From Haliea sp041583655 (GTDB lineage: Bacteria; Pseudomonadota; Gammaproteobacteria; Pseudomonadales; Halieaceae), in contig JBFHFJ010000190.1 of the NCBI GenBank assembly GCA_041583655.1, positions 1-6,702 of the forward strand: a DNA stretch of 6,702 bases. The letters are read 5' to 3'. Position numbers and translations under genes: made by a program. The first letter of the stretch is position 1. The number at the start of each line of letters is the position of its first letter. A model generated the notes under the pieces. That model did not search any database. It saw only the letters and a program-made list of their open reading frames with translations, and had not been told where the DNA came from. This document shows, in pieces, positions 1 to 6,476 of the stretch.

Positions 1-2
1 CA

Positions 3-821
3 CCGAGGGTCTGGAACCCGGACACCGAGACTGGCGGCCGTTTTGCCAGTATCAATCGCCCGGTGGCCGGTGCGACCCATGACAAGACACTGCCGGTGGG
101 CAAACACTCGCTGCAGCTGTACTCGCTGGCGACGCCCAACGGGGTCAAGGTCACCGTACTGCTGGAGGAGCTGCTGGCGCTGGGCATTGCCGATGCTGAA
201 TATGACGCCTGGCCAATCAATATCCTGGAAGGCGAGCAGTTCGGCTCCGATTTTGTCGCCATCAATCCCAACTCCAAGATTCCCGCCCTGCTGGATCACA
301 GCACCTCGCCGCCCACCCGGCTGTTCGAGTCCGGCGCGATCCTGATGTACCTGGCGGAAAAGTTTGCTGCATTCCTGCCCACCGAGCCTTCGGCGCGCGC
401 CGAGTGCCTGTCCTGGCTCTTCTGGCAGATGGGCAGCACGCCCTACCTGGGCGGTGGCTTCGGCCACTTCTACGCCTACGCGCCGGAAAAGTGGGAGTAC
501 CCGATCAATCGCTTCACCATGGAGGTCAAGCGCCAGCTGGACGTCCTGGACCGCAATCTGGCGGACCGGCGCTACCTGTGTGGCGAGGACTACACGATCG
601 CCGACATGGCGGTCTGGCCCTGGTATGGCGGCCTGGTACTGGACACGCTTTACGATGCCCAGGAGTTCCTCGACGTGGGTTCCTACCAGCATCTCAACCG
701 CTGGGCACGTGAAATCCAGGCGCGCCCCGCGGTGCAGCGTGGGCGCCGGGTCAACCGCATCTGGGGCCCGGACGAAGAGCATCTGCCCGAGCGGCACTCG
801 GCCAGCGATTTCGAGAGGTAG
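3..821 (+). CDS. yghU: YghU-like glutathione S-transferase / disulfide-bond oxidoreductase, 5' partial
   Basis: The frame is open from the first full codon in the window, and the residues before the first candidate start (PRVWNPDTETGG..FASINRP) match the N-terminus of YghU. The GTG at 63 is therefore internal; the true start lies outside, probably fewer than about 10 codons upstream. 272 residues are visible against about 288 in E. coli YghU. The N-terminal thioredoxin-like domain shows LYSLATPNGVKV, NPNSKIPALLDH and FESGAILMYLAEK, the usual glutathione-binding elements. The all-helical C-terminal domain shows GGGFGHFYAYAPEKWEY, INRFTMEVKRQLDVLD and YTIADMAVWPW. By family knowledge this is a cytosolic Nu-class GST that binds two glutathiones and reduces disulfides and organic peroxides. 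The end is TAG, five bases before the next start, so the two genes are probably co-transcribed. Family assignment is firm; the physiological substrate is unknown. Confidence 0.95.
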   Translation, partial: PRVWNPDTETGGRFASINRPVAGATHDKTLPVGKHSLQLYSLATPNGVKVTVLLEELLALGIADAEYDAWPINILEGEQFGSDFVAINPNSKIPALLDHSTSPPTRLFESGAILMYLAEKFAAFLPTEPSARAECLSWLFWQMGSTPYLGGGFGHFYAYAPEKWEYPINRFTMEVKRQLDVLDRNLADRRYLCGEDYTIADMAVWPWYGGLVLDTLYDAQEFLDVGSYQHLNRWAREIQARPAVQRGRRVNRIWGPDEEHLPERHSASDFER

Positions 822-826
822 CAGGT

Positions 827-1375
827 ATGGCGGGCTCACTGCAGGACCAGTTGCTCAAGGCGGGGTTGGCGGACACCGACAAGGCGAAGAAACTGGCGAA
901 GGAAAAGCGCAAGCAGGCCAAGGTCGCCAGGCGCTCCGGTGAGGAGATCGGGGGTGAAACCAAAGCTGCGGTTCGGGAAGCTCTGGCGGAGAAGGTCCGG
1001 CGCGACCGCGAGCTGAACGAGGCCCGCAACGCCGAGGCCCTGCGCAAGGCGATCAACGCCCAGATCAAGCAGCTGATTGACAATCATAAGCTGCCCCGGG
1101 GGCGCGGTGAGGTTGGCTTCAACTTCACCGATGGCAAAAAGGTCAAGAAGCTCTACGTGTTGCCGGTGGAGCAGAAGCAGCTTGCCGCCGGGAACCTGGC
1201 CATCGTCAAGCAGGGGGACCAGTATGAGCTTTTGCCCTGGCCCATTGCCGCCAAGATCGCCGAGCGCGACAGCAGCCGGGTGATTGTCTGCAGTGAGGCC
1301 GGGGACCCGGGCCTCACTGCAGAAGAGCAGGAGTGGTACAAGGACTACGAGGTACCCGACGACCTCATGTGGTGA
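827..1375 (+). CDS. yaiL: DUF2058 family protein (YaiL-like)
   Basis: A 182-residue soluble protein typical in length for the gammaproteobacterial DUF2058/YaiL family. The N-terminus (SLQDQLLKAGL) is the family opening, followed by a highly charged Lys/Arg/Glu/Ala-rich helical stretch (about residues 18-90) that probably forms a coiled coil and could bind nucleic acid. The conserved core GEVGFNFTDGKKVKKLYV sits near residues 90-115, and the C-terminus ends in the family signature VPDDLMW. Family members are sometimes called nucleoprotein/polynucleotide-associated, but no biochemical role is established. ATG 827 lies five bases after the upstream stop; AGAGG at 814-818 and GCAGGT at 821-826 can serve as ribosome binding sequence. 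Compared with E. coli YaiL as I recall it, the segment around CSEAGDPGLTAEEQ differs and is encoded by a perfect inverted repeat (1287-1323). Confidence 0.93.
   Translation: MAGSLQDQLLKAGLADTDKAKKLAKEKRKQAKVARRSGEEIGGETKAAVREALAEKVRRDRELNEARNAEALRKAINAQIKQLIDNHKLPRGRGEVGFNFTDGKKVKKLYVLPVEQKQLAAGNLAIVKQGDQYELLPWPIAAKIAERDSSRVIVCSEAGDPGLTAEEQEWYKDYEVPDDLMW
1287..1323. repeat. Perfect 14-bp inverted repeat inside the DUF2058 gene
   Basis: The left arm (1287-1300, TCTGCAGTGAGGCC) is the exact reverse complement of the right arm (1310-1323, GGCCTCACTGCAGA), with a 9-base loop GGGGACCCG. It lies wholly within coding sequence, encoding roughly CSEAGDPGLTAEE about 18 codons before the stop. There is no T-run after it, so it is not a classic intrinsic terminator. 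An 11-base stretch, GTGAGGCCGGG, occurs at 1293-1303 and again across the stop codon at 1372-1382, so the right arm could pair alternatively with the gene end. Function unknown. Confidence 0.85.
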
Positions 1376-1589
1376 GGCCGGGTTCTTCCTCCTCCCACGT
1401 TGCGGGTGCGTCGGGAGCATACGGCAGGCCGGTGCCCGGTCCTGAGCACCGTTCGCGTCTGGCAGTCAGGTGGCTCATGGGCAAAACGCGTGTTCTACCG
1501 CGCATGATTGGCTAGACTTGAGGTGTCGTTCGCCATTCCCGGAATGCGCTCGGTTGGCTGTTGTTGCGGCCAGGCGCAGAAAGTGAGCC
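1376..1589 (+). promoter_or_regulatory. Intergenic region upstream of the araC-type gene
   Basis: 214 bases without a recognisable gene. It must contain the end of the DUF2058 transcript and probably the promoter of the AraC-type regulator. Two small symmetric elements are visible: CGGTGC (1430-1435) with GCACCG (1446-1451), a 6-bp stem with a 10-base loop and no T-run, and CATTCC-C-GGAATG (1534-1546), a 6+1+6 palindrome 43 bases upstream of the start codon that could be an operator. I see no convincing -35/-10 pair and no strong intrinsic terminator, so the promoter position is unresolved. Confidence 0.3.
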
Positions 1590-2597
1590 ATGGGGCAGAT
1601 TACTTCACTGTTCGCCCACAAAGTCTCAGGTATTGTTGAGCCGGGCGTAGATATTGCGTTGCTGCTGGGCCGTTTGGGTCTCGACCCGACTGGTCCGGTT
1701 GATCCGTCACAGATGATTACGGACAGCGACTACTATGCATTTCTGGAGTCTATCGCCAGAGCCGAGCGGCAAGGCCATACCTTGCCTTTGCGGGTTGGCG
1801 CTGCGATGTGCTGTGATGACTACGGGGCTTTCGGCCTCGCCTGGAAGTCGGCGCTGAATCTGCTGGGCTCGATCTCCAGGGCCGAGCGCTATTCCCGCGT
1901 GCTCACCAGCGTCACGTCGTACTCGGCGGAGCCTGTTGCCGGTGGCGTGTTCGCGCACCTGCACCGGCAGGGTGAGCGCAGCCTTGGATTGCGCCTCTCG
2001 AATGAAGCCTCGCTCGCCAGCATGTTGGCGATCGGCAGGGAAGTCGCCACCCGGCCACTGAACCCGCTGGAGGTTCATTTCAGGCATCCTGGCCCCGCAC
2101 TGACTGAAGACCACGAGACTTACTTTGCCTGCCCGGTATATTTTCAGTCGGATCGGGACGCTCTGCTCTTTTCCAGGGATTCTCTTGAGGTCCCCAACAA
2201 ACTGGGCGACCCGGGAATCGTCAGCTTCTTCGATTCCCATCTCGATGCCGAGCTCGGGCAATTGAGCGATGAGAGTGCTCTGGGCAGGCGCGTAAAGAAC
2301 CAGCTGTCCAGCTCGCTCAGCGAAGGTGTCCCTACCATTTCCGATGTTGCCGGCCAGCTCGCAATGAGCGGCCGCACGTTGCAGCGCAAGCTTGCCGAGC
2401 ACGGCTATTCCTTTCAGTCACTGGTGGATGAGGCCCGGCGGGAACTGGCGGAACGGCTGCTGGCACACAGTGCCCATTCCCTTGCCGACATCGCCTTTCT
2501 TACCGGGTTCTCCGAACAAAGCTCATTCAATCGCGCTTTCAAGCGCTGGGCAGGGCAAACTCCCCGATCCTTCCGGCTGTCTGCCCGGCCGCGCTAG
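1590..2597 (+). CDS. AraC/XylS-family transcriptional regulator with PF12625-type sensor domain
   Basis: A 335-residue cytosolic DNA-binding protein. Residues about 20-200 resemble the 'arabinose-binding' N-terminal domain PF12625 found in OruR/ArgR/MmsR-like regulators; motifs seen include the YYAFLESIARAERQGHTLPLRVG region, MCCDDYGAFGLAWKSALNL and LEVHFRHPGPALTEDHETYF. The C-terminal AraC DNA-binding domain spans about 246-335, with helix-turn-helix 1 near ISDVAGQLAMSGRTLQRKL and helix-turn-helix 2 plus family signature near SLADIAFLTGFSEQSSFNRAF, then AGQTPRSFR. ATG 1590 is the only possible start because an in-frame TGA sits at 1584-1586; a weak purine-rich GAAAGTGAG precedes it. The neighbour downstream on the same strand is an NmrA/EasG-like reductase, the likeliest target by position. 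The inducer is unknown. Confidence 0.93.
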   Translation: MGQITSLFAHKVSGIVEPGVDIALLLGRLGLDPTGPVDPSQMITDSDYYAFLESIARAERQGHTLPLRVGAAMCCDDYGAFGLAWKSALNLLGSISRAERYSRVLTSVTSYSAEPVAGGVFAHLHRQGERSLGLRLSNEASLASMLAIGREVATRPLNPLEVHFRHPGPALTEDHETYFACPVYFQSDRDALLFSRDSLEVPNKLGDPGIVSFFDSHLDAELGQLSDESALGRRVKNQLSSSLSEGVPTISDVAGQLAMSGRTLQRKLAEHGYSFQSLVDEARRELAERLLAHSAHSLADIAFLTGFSEQSSFNRAFKRWAGQTPRSFRLSARPR

Positions 2598-2624
2598 GCG
2601 CTGCTGAATCTGGCGGGATCGGCC

Positions 2625-2676
2625 AAAAAATTGACCTCCTGTGCCAATAGTGCAGTCCCTGATTTCACTATGCTTT
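2625..2676 (+). promoter_or_regulatory. Candidate promoter/operator region of the EasG-like reductase gene
   Basis: This AT-richer patch lies in the 123-bp gap between the regulator and the reductase. It begins with AAAAAATTGACC (2625-2636), containing a -35-like TTGACC, but no -10 hexamer stands at the usual spacing from it. Further on there is an inverted repeat ATAGTG (2647-2652) / CACTAT (2666-2671) with 13 bases between the arms. The right arm overlaps a -10-like TATGCT (2669-2674) that lacks a good -35. A promoter with poor spacing and an operator-like repeat would suit activation by the adjacent AraC-type protein, but this is inference from pattern only. Confidence 0.35.
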
Positions 2677-2707
2677 CCTCCATGCAGTTCACCCAGGCGG
2701 AGATGAC

Positions 2708-2716
2708 AGAGGAGAG
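2708..2716 (+). promoter_or_regulatory. Ribosome binding site choosing ATG 2721
   Basis: AGAGGAGAG at 2708-2716 places GGAG six bases before ATG 2721, a strong Shine-Dalgarno sequence. It favours this start over the in-frame alternatives at 2703 and at the TTG at 2631, whose extra residues are not part of the NAD-binding fold. Confidence 0.8.
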
Positions 2717-2720
2717 CACG

Positions 2721-3560
2721 ATGAACCACGCGCAGAGAAAATTCACCCTGGTAACGGGCGGCACGGGCAAGACGGGACGGCGTGTCGTTGACAGGTTGCA
2801 GGCGAAGGGCGTTCCCGTCCGGGTTGGCGCCCGGTCTGCCTCGCCGTCATTCGACTGGAATCATGAGTCCACCTGGGGCGCCTGCCTCGATGACGTGGAG
2901 GCTGTTTATATCAGCTATGCGCCTGACCTGGCCATGCCCGGAGCGGTGGATACGATTCAGGCCTTTGTCGATTGCGCGGCAAGGAGCGGGGTAAGGAAAC
3001 TTGTGCTGCTGTCCGGGCGCGGCGAGGAAGAAGCCCAGGCTTGCGAAAAAATTGTGATGGATAGCGGCCTGGAGTGGACGGTCGTGCGGGCGAGCTGGTT
3101 TAACCAGAACTTTTCCGAGGGCGCGTTCCTGGACCTGGTATTGGCCGGTGAGATCACCCTGCCGGCGGGGGACGTACCTGAACCGTTTGTCGACGTGGAT
3201 GATATTGCCGAGGTGGCGACGGTCGCGCTCACCCAGGCCGGGCATGGTGGCGAAATCTACGAGACAACGGGTCCCCGCCTGATGACATTCAGTGACATCG
3301 CGGAAGATATCGCCGCGGCGACGGGTCGGCAGATCAGCTTCGCCGACATTCCCCACGACGCCTTCCTCCAGGCCATCCGCGAGTCCGGCGCACCGAAGGA
3401 AGTGGTCTGGATGCTGGATTACCTCTTCGTCACGGTTCTGGACGGGCGCAACAGCTCGCTTGGGGATGGTGTGCAGCGGGCCCTGGGGAGGGAGCCCAAA
3501 GACTTCCGTGACTACGCCAGGGAGGTTGCCGCGACGGGTTTGTGGCGTCAGCCGGCTTGA
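2721..3560 (+). CDS. NmrA-like NAD(P)-binding oxidoreductase, bacterial EasG / festuclavine-synthase-like family
   Basis: A 279-residue cytosolic protein from ATG 2721. The N-terminus FTLVTGGTGKTGRRV (residues 8-22) is a Rossmann dinucleotide-binding loop of the GGTGxTG kind found in atypical short-chain dehydrogenases of the NmrA type. Arg38 after the second strand (VRVGARSAS) suggests NADP(H) preference (inference). Further family landmarks are KLVLLSGRGEEEAQ, EWTVVRASWFNQNFSEG, PAGDVPEPFVDVDDIAEVA and DGVQRALGREPKDFRDYA, which as I recall are typical of the bacterial group resembling fungal ergot-alkaloid EasG reductases (TIGR03649). The classical YxxxK catalytic pair is not evident, as expected for NmrA-like proteins. 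The name does not imply alkaloid synthesis here; the bacterial role is unknown and could be imine or enone reduction. It follows an AraC-type regulator and converges on a molybdenum hydroxylase operon. Confidence 0.88.
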   Translation: MNHAQRKFTLVTGGTGKTGRRVVDRLQAKGVPVRVGARSASPSFDWNHESTWGACLDDVEAVYISYAPDLAMPGAVDTIQAFVDCAARSGVRKLVLLSGRGEEEAQACEKIVMDSGLEWTVVRASWFNQNFSEGAFLDLVLAGEITLPAGDVPEPFVDVDDIAEVATVALTQAGHGGEIYETTGPRLMTFSDIAEDIAAATGRQISFADIPHDAFLQAIRESGAPKEVVWMLDYLFVTVLDGRNSSLGDGVQRALGREPKDFRDYAREVAATGLWRQPA

Positions 3561-3574
3561 GCCGAGCCGGACGC
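3545..3574. terminator. Weak hairpin between convergent genes, possible bidirectional terminator
   Basis: GCGTC (3545-3549) and CGGCT (3553-3557) pair with AGCCG (3565-3569) and GACGC (3570-3574), giving a 10-bp GC-rich stem with a 3-base bulge and a 7-base loop. It spans the stop codon of the reductase gene. There is no T-run on either side, so if it helps end transcription it would not be a canonical intrinsic terminator. The rest of the 78-bp gap up to the converging gene shows nothing clearer. Confidence 0.3.
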
Positions 3575-3638
3575 CTGTGGTGCGGGTTCAGTGCGGTTGT
3601 CGGGCCGCGGGAGCCCAATGACTGCGAATGCCCAGGGG

Positions 3639-5954
3639 TCACGCTACGGTGTTGGCCCTGGCCTGCAGGGCCTGCAGTACATCGTTGGCCCTGATCGGCA
3701 GGTGCCGCAGGCGGGCGCCCACCGCAGCGAAGATCGCATTCCCGATCGCCGGTGCCACGACTGTCGTGCCGGGTTCACCCAGTCCCACGGCCTGCTCGGT
3801 GCTGTCCATGAACTCGATGGATATCTCTGGAACATCCATCATGCGCATCGGCGTGTAGCTGTTCAGGTTGCGGTCTTTTACCTGCCCGTCGACAAATTCC
3901 GTGCCTTCGTGCAGGGCCATGCTGGCACCCCATAGCGCCGCGCCCTCGGTCTGCGCCAGGGCGCCGTCGGGATGGACGATGGTGCCGGCGTCCAGAACCA
4001 GGTCCAGCTTGTTCAGGGTCACCTGGCCGCTCTCCGGATCCACGCTGACCGTCGCCACGCAAGCGGTCCAGGTCGGCATATCCCGTTCCTGGCCAAACGT
4101 CGTGGCGACACCCATGCCGCTGTTCTTCGCCAGTTTCCTGCCCCAATTGGCATTTGCCGCAACGCGTTCCAGGACCGCGGCCAGGCGCTTCGCGCCACCG
4201 ACAGAGTTCGGTGATTCACCGGCATTGCGCCCCTTGCCGGTAAGCAGCTGCAGGCGGAACGCCACTGGGTCCACACCCAGTTCCCGCGCTATCTCGTCGA
4301 TGAAGGACTCCAGCGCCCAGTTGGTCCAGCCGGGCCCGACGGAGCGCAGCCAGCCCGGGCGGAAGGTGCGATTGGCCAGATCATTGGAGATGGCGCGAAC
4401 GCGGTGGGCGCCGACCTCGTACCAGTGGTTGGCGCCGCTGATGGAAAAGGAGTCGAACTTCACGCCGTTCTCGCCTGGCCCCATGAAGAAAGGCGCCATC
4501 ACCTCCGTCGGCCAGCCTGCGGCGGCGTGATGCTGCATGCCGAGAATACGTTTCTCGCTGTCCAGCGCCATGCTGACGCGCTGTACCGAGGGCGAGCGCA
4601 CGGAATCAAAGCGCGAGTCGTCCTCGCGGGTGAGAACCAGCTTTACCGGACGCCCCAGGGCCTTGGCGGCGAGCAGGGCCGGTACGCCGTAGTCGCCGTT
4701 GAGACGGCGGCCGAAGCCGCCGCCGAGCAGGTAGGTCTTCATCAGGATACGATCTTCGGGGACGTCGAGTGCCCTGGCGTACCAGGGCAGAGCGAGGGAC
4801 TGCCACTGGTTGCCAGTGTGCAGCTCCCAGACGCCGTCCTCGCGCTGCAGTGCCAGTGCGTTCACCGGCTCCATCTGGAAATGGAGAACGGTGCTGGTGG
4901 TGTATTCCCGCTCTACCACACGGTCGGCCTTCGTGTAGGCCTCATCCACCCCCGGGTCGGCAACCACAAGAGAGCCCGTGTCGCCGTCAATCAGCTGGCG
5001 CGCCCGCTCCTGAAGATCGGCTTCGCTGACTCCCGCGGTATCCCCGGCCTCGAATTCGACCTCTACGACTTTTGCCGCGCGCAGTGCCGCGTGAAAAGAG
5101 TCGGCGACCACGACTACCCAGCCGCTGGCGTGGCCGGAGGGGTCGTCCAGCGCCAGGCTCTGGCGGTAGCCGGTAATGGATGTCGCCTTGCTGTCGTCAA
5201 TTCGCCTGACGCGGGCGCCGTTGCGCGTGGGGGGCAGTATCGGTGCAGCGTAAACCATCCCCTCGACGGCGGCATCAATGCCGTAGACGGCTTCCCCGCG
5301 AGTCTTCTCCGGAATGTCCAGGGCGTCAAACCGGCCGCCGATGAGACGGCGCTGGTCTGCCGGCTTGATCGGCATGGCGGCGAGTTCGTCCGCGCTGTAG
5401 CGCCGGGTTAGGTCACCGCGCCGGATGATTTCCGCATAAGTAATTGCGGCATTGCCACACAGTACCCGGCTTGACTCGGCGCGGCAGTCGGCGGCGGGCT
5501 TGCCGAGCAGTCGGGCGCCTTCCTCTATTAACGCGGTACGCCCGGCGGCCCCGGCACGGGAAAGCAGGTCGAAATTCTGGAAAACCGACCAGCTGCCCCC
5601 GGTTACCCGGTAGCCCCAGGTGTCTTCGCTGTCGACATGGCGCAGGCGGACCTTATCCCAGTCGGCTTCCAGCTCATCCGCGACAATACGTGCCAGCGCC
5701 GAGCCGACGTGCTGGCCCATCTCCGCCTCCGCCACATTGACGGTGACAATGCCGTCGCGATCCATGCTGTACCACACACTGGGCTCGAACTGACCTTCGT
5801 TGACCGCCGCAGCGGGCGAGCTGTACATGAAGCCGGCGGGCACGAAAGCCAGGGTGAAGCCCGCTGCGCTGGCGCCGATCATAAAGCCGCGGCGCGTAAT
5901 CCCCCTTGTTTGCACGCTCCCGGTTTTCTCCATCAGATACTGTAACTTACCCAT
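3639..5954 (-). CDS. iorB: Molybdopterin-binding subunit of a xanthine dehydrogenase-family oxidoreductase (IorB-like), Tat-exported
   Basis: A 771-residue protein with the usual length and layout of isoquinoline 1-oxidoreductase beta subunits. The N-terminus carries a twin-arginine motif, TRRGFM (residues 20-25), a hydrophobic stretch to about residue 42 and a plausible cleavage site after SPAAA (50), so the mature enzyme should be periplasmic. Molybdenum-cofactor motifs are visible: GGGFGRR (411-417), FRPGWLRSVGPGW (531-543), QTEGAALWGA (668-677) and the C-terminal GLGEPGTTVVAPAIGNA, whose Glu727 matches the catalytic base of the family. Such enzymes hydroxylate N-heterocycles or oxidise aldehydes using water, usually with molybdopterin cytosine dinucleotide. 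Start ATG 5954 is preceded by GGAGG nine bases away and overlaps the stop of the iron-sulfur subunit gene by eight bases. No cytochrome c, FAD-subunit or XdhC-type maturation gene lies beside it. Family is firm; the substrate is unknown. Confidence 0.95.
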   Translation of the reverse strand: MGKLQYLMEKTGSVQTRGITRRGFMIGASAAGFTLAFVPAGFMYSSPAAAVNEGQFEPSVWYSMDRDGIVTVNVAEAEMGQHVGSALARIVADELEADWDKVRLRHVDSEDTWGYRVTGGSWSVFQNFDLLSRAGAAGRTALIEEGARLLGKPAADCRAESSRVLCGNAAITYAEIIRRGDLTRRYSADELAAMPIKPADQRRLIGGRFDALDIPEKTRGEAVYGIDAAVEGMVYAAPILPPTRNGARVRRIDDSKATSITGYRQSLALDDPSGHASGWVVVVADSFHAALRAAKVVEVEFEAGDTAGVSEADLQERARQLIDGDTGSLVVADPGVDEAYTKADRVVEREYTTSTVLHFQMEPVNALALQREDGVWELHTGNQWQSLALPWYARALDVPEDRILMKTYLLGGGFGRRLNGDYGVPALLAAKALGRPVKLVLTREDDSRFDSVRSPSVQRVSMALDSEKRILGMQHHAAAGWPTEVMAPFFMGPGENGVKFDSFSISGANHWYEVGAHRVRAISNDLANRTFRPGWLRSVGPGWTNWALESFIDEIARELGVDPVAFRLQLLTGKGRNAGESPNSVGGAKRLAAVLERVAANANWGRKLAKNSGMGVATTFGQERDMPTWTACVATVSVDPESGQVTLNKLDLVLDAGTIVHPDGALAQTEGAALWGASMALHEGTEFVDGQVKDRNLNSYTPMRMMDVPEISIEFMDSTEQAVGLGEPGTTVVAPAIGNAIFAAVGARLRHLPIRANDVLQALQARANTVA

Positions 5955-5968
5955 GCTGGCGTTCCTCC
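5947..5968 (-). promoter_or_regulatory. 8-base stop/start overlap with strong Shine-Dalgarno
   Basis: On the minus strand the iron-sulfur subunit gene ends and the large subunit gene begins within ATGGGTAA (5954-5947), where TAA is the stop of the first and ATG the start of the second. GGAGG at 5968-5964 lies inside the upstream gene nine bases before the ATG. This indicates one mRNA and probable translational coupling, useful for balanced subunit synthesis. Confidence 0.85.
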
Positions 5969-6423
5969 ATGGCGTTATAGGCCAACTGGTCTGCGGTCTG
6001 TCTGATTGCCTTGTGGATTCGCAGGTATGCCATGCAGCGACAGAGGTTGCCGTTCATCGCCTGGCGGATTTCCTCGTCGCCGGGATTGGGATTGCGCGCC
6101 AGCAGGCTCGCGGCCTGCATGATCTGCCCTGACTGGCAGTAGCCGCACTGGGGTGCCTGGGCGTCGATCCAGGCCTGCTGCAAAGGGTGGTCCAGGCCCT
6201 CGATGGTGGTGATTGCCTTGCCCACCGCTGCGGACGCCGGTGTGACGCAGGATCGCACGGCGACGCCGTCGATATGTACGGTGCAGGCACCGCACAGGCC
6301 TATACCACAGCCGAACTTGGTGCCTTTCAGGCCGAGTTCATCACGAATCACCCACAGCAGAGGTGTATCCTTCGGGACGTCGGCCTCGACAGCCTGGTCG
6401 TTGATAGTCAATGTCATGCCCAC
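5947..6423 (-). CDS. iorA: [2Fe-2S] subunit of a molybdenum hydroxylase (IorA-like)
   Basis: A 158-residue protein with all eight cluster ligands. The N-terminal plant-type ferredoxin domain has Cys39, Cys44, Cys47 and Cys59 (FGCGIGLCGACTVH then RSC). The C-terminal helical domain has Cys93, Cys96, Cys128 and Cys130 (QCGYCQSGQ and NLCRC). It passes electrons from the molybdenum centre of the large subunit to an external acceptor. It has no signal peptide of its own; by analogy with PaoABC-type enzymes it would be folded with the large subunit and carried out by that subunit's Tat signal. The start is a GTG at 6423, eight bases after GGGAG (6436-6432); an ATG two codons later (6417) agrees better with the usual family N-terminus but is 14 bases from that site, so the start is uncertain by two residues. 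It is first gene of the operon. Confidence 0.95.
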   Translation of the reverse strand: MGMTLTINDQAVEADVPKDTPLLWVIRDELGLKGTKFGCGIGLCGACTVHIDGVAVRSCVTPASAAVGKAITTIEGLDHPLQQAWIDAQAPQCGYCQSGQIMQAASLLARNPNPGDEEIRQAMNGNLCRCMAYLRIHKAIRQTADQLAYNAMEERQHG

Positions 6424-6459
6424 GATAAATGCTCCCGGCTTTTCGGTTGCGGCGTGATC

Positions 6460-6476
6460 AAAGCATAGACCATGGT
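6460..6476 (-). promoter_or_regulatory. Candidate promoter/operator upstream of the iorA-like gene
   Basis: Within the 155-bp gap between the tRNA and the operon, the minus strand reads ACCATGGT (6476-6469, a perfect 8-bp palindrome) directly followed by CTATGCTTT (6468-6460) containing a -10-like TATGCT. No good -35 stands 16-18 bases upstream. The nonamer CTATGCTTT also occurs upstream of the EasG-like gene (2668-2676). Function is inferred only from position and pattern. The remainder of the gap shows a short GGCGA/TCGCC hairpin (6477-6489) and nothing else clear. Confidence 0.3.

Noticed and set aside
63..65. GTG 63 as the start of the GST gene
   Set aside because: In-frame codons before it encode a conserved YghU N-terminus, so the gene is cut by the window edge and starts upstream.
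836..1420. Minus-strand 194-residue frame opposite the DUF2058 gene
   Set aside because: It overlaps a well-supported conserved gene and shows no recognisable domain.
1459..1475. Possible sigma-54 promoter (CTGGCA...TGGCT) upstream of the AraC-type gene
   Set aside because: GG and GC have the right spacing, but several consensus positions differ and such matches are common in GC-rich DNA; no sigma-54 activator is nearby.
1707..2402. Minus-strand 231-residue frame opposite the AraC-type gene
   Set aside because: The plus strand encodes a clear AraC-family protein here; the antisense frame has no recognisable motifs.
2631..2720. 30-residue N-terminal extension of the EasG-like reductase from the TTG at 2631
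   Set aside because: The extension lacks family similarity, has no good ribosome site, and a strong AGAGGAG sits just before ATG 2721.
3660..3678. GGCCTGCAG direct repeat near the end of the IorB-like gene
   Set aside because: It simply encodes LQALQA in the C-terminal tail; short and explained by coding.
4404..5411. 335-residue open frame on the plus strand
   Set aside because: It lies wholly antisense to the IorB-like gene, which has clear family motifs; its translation is low-complexity and resembles nothing known. It is a GC-driven shadow frame.
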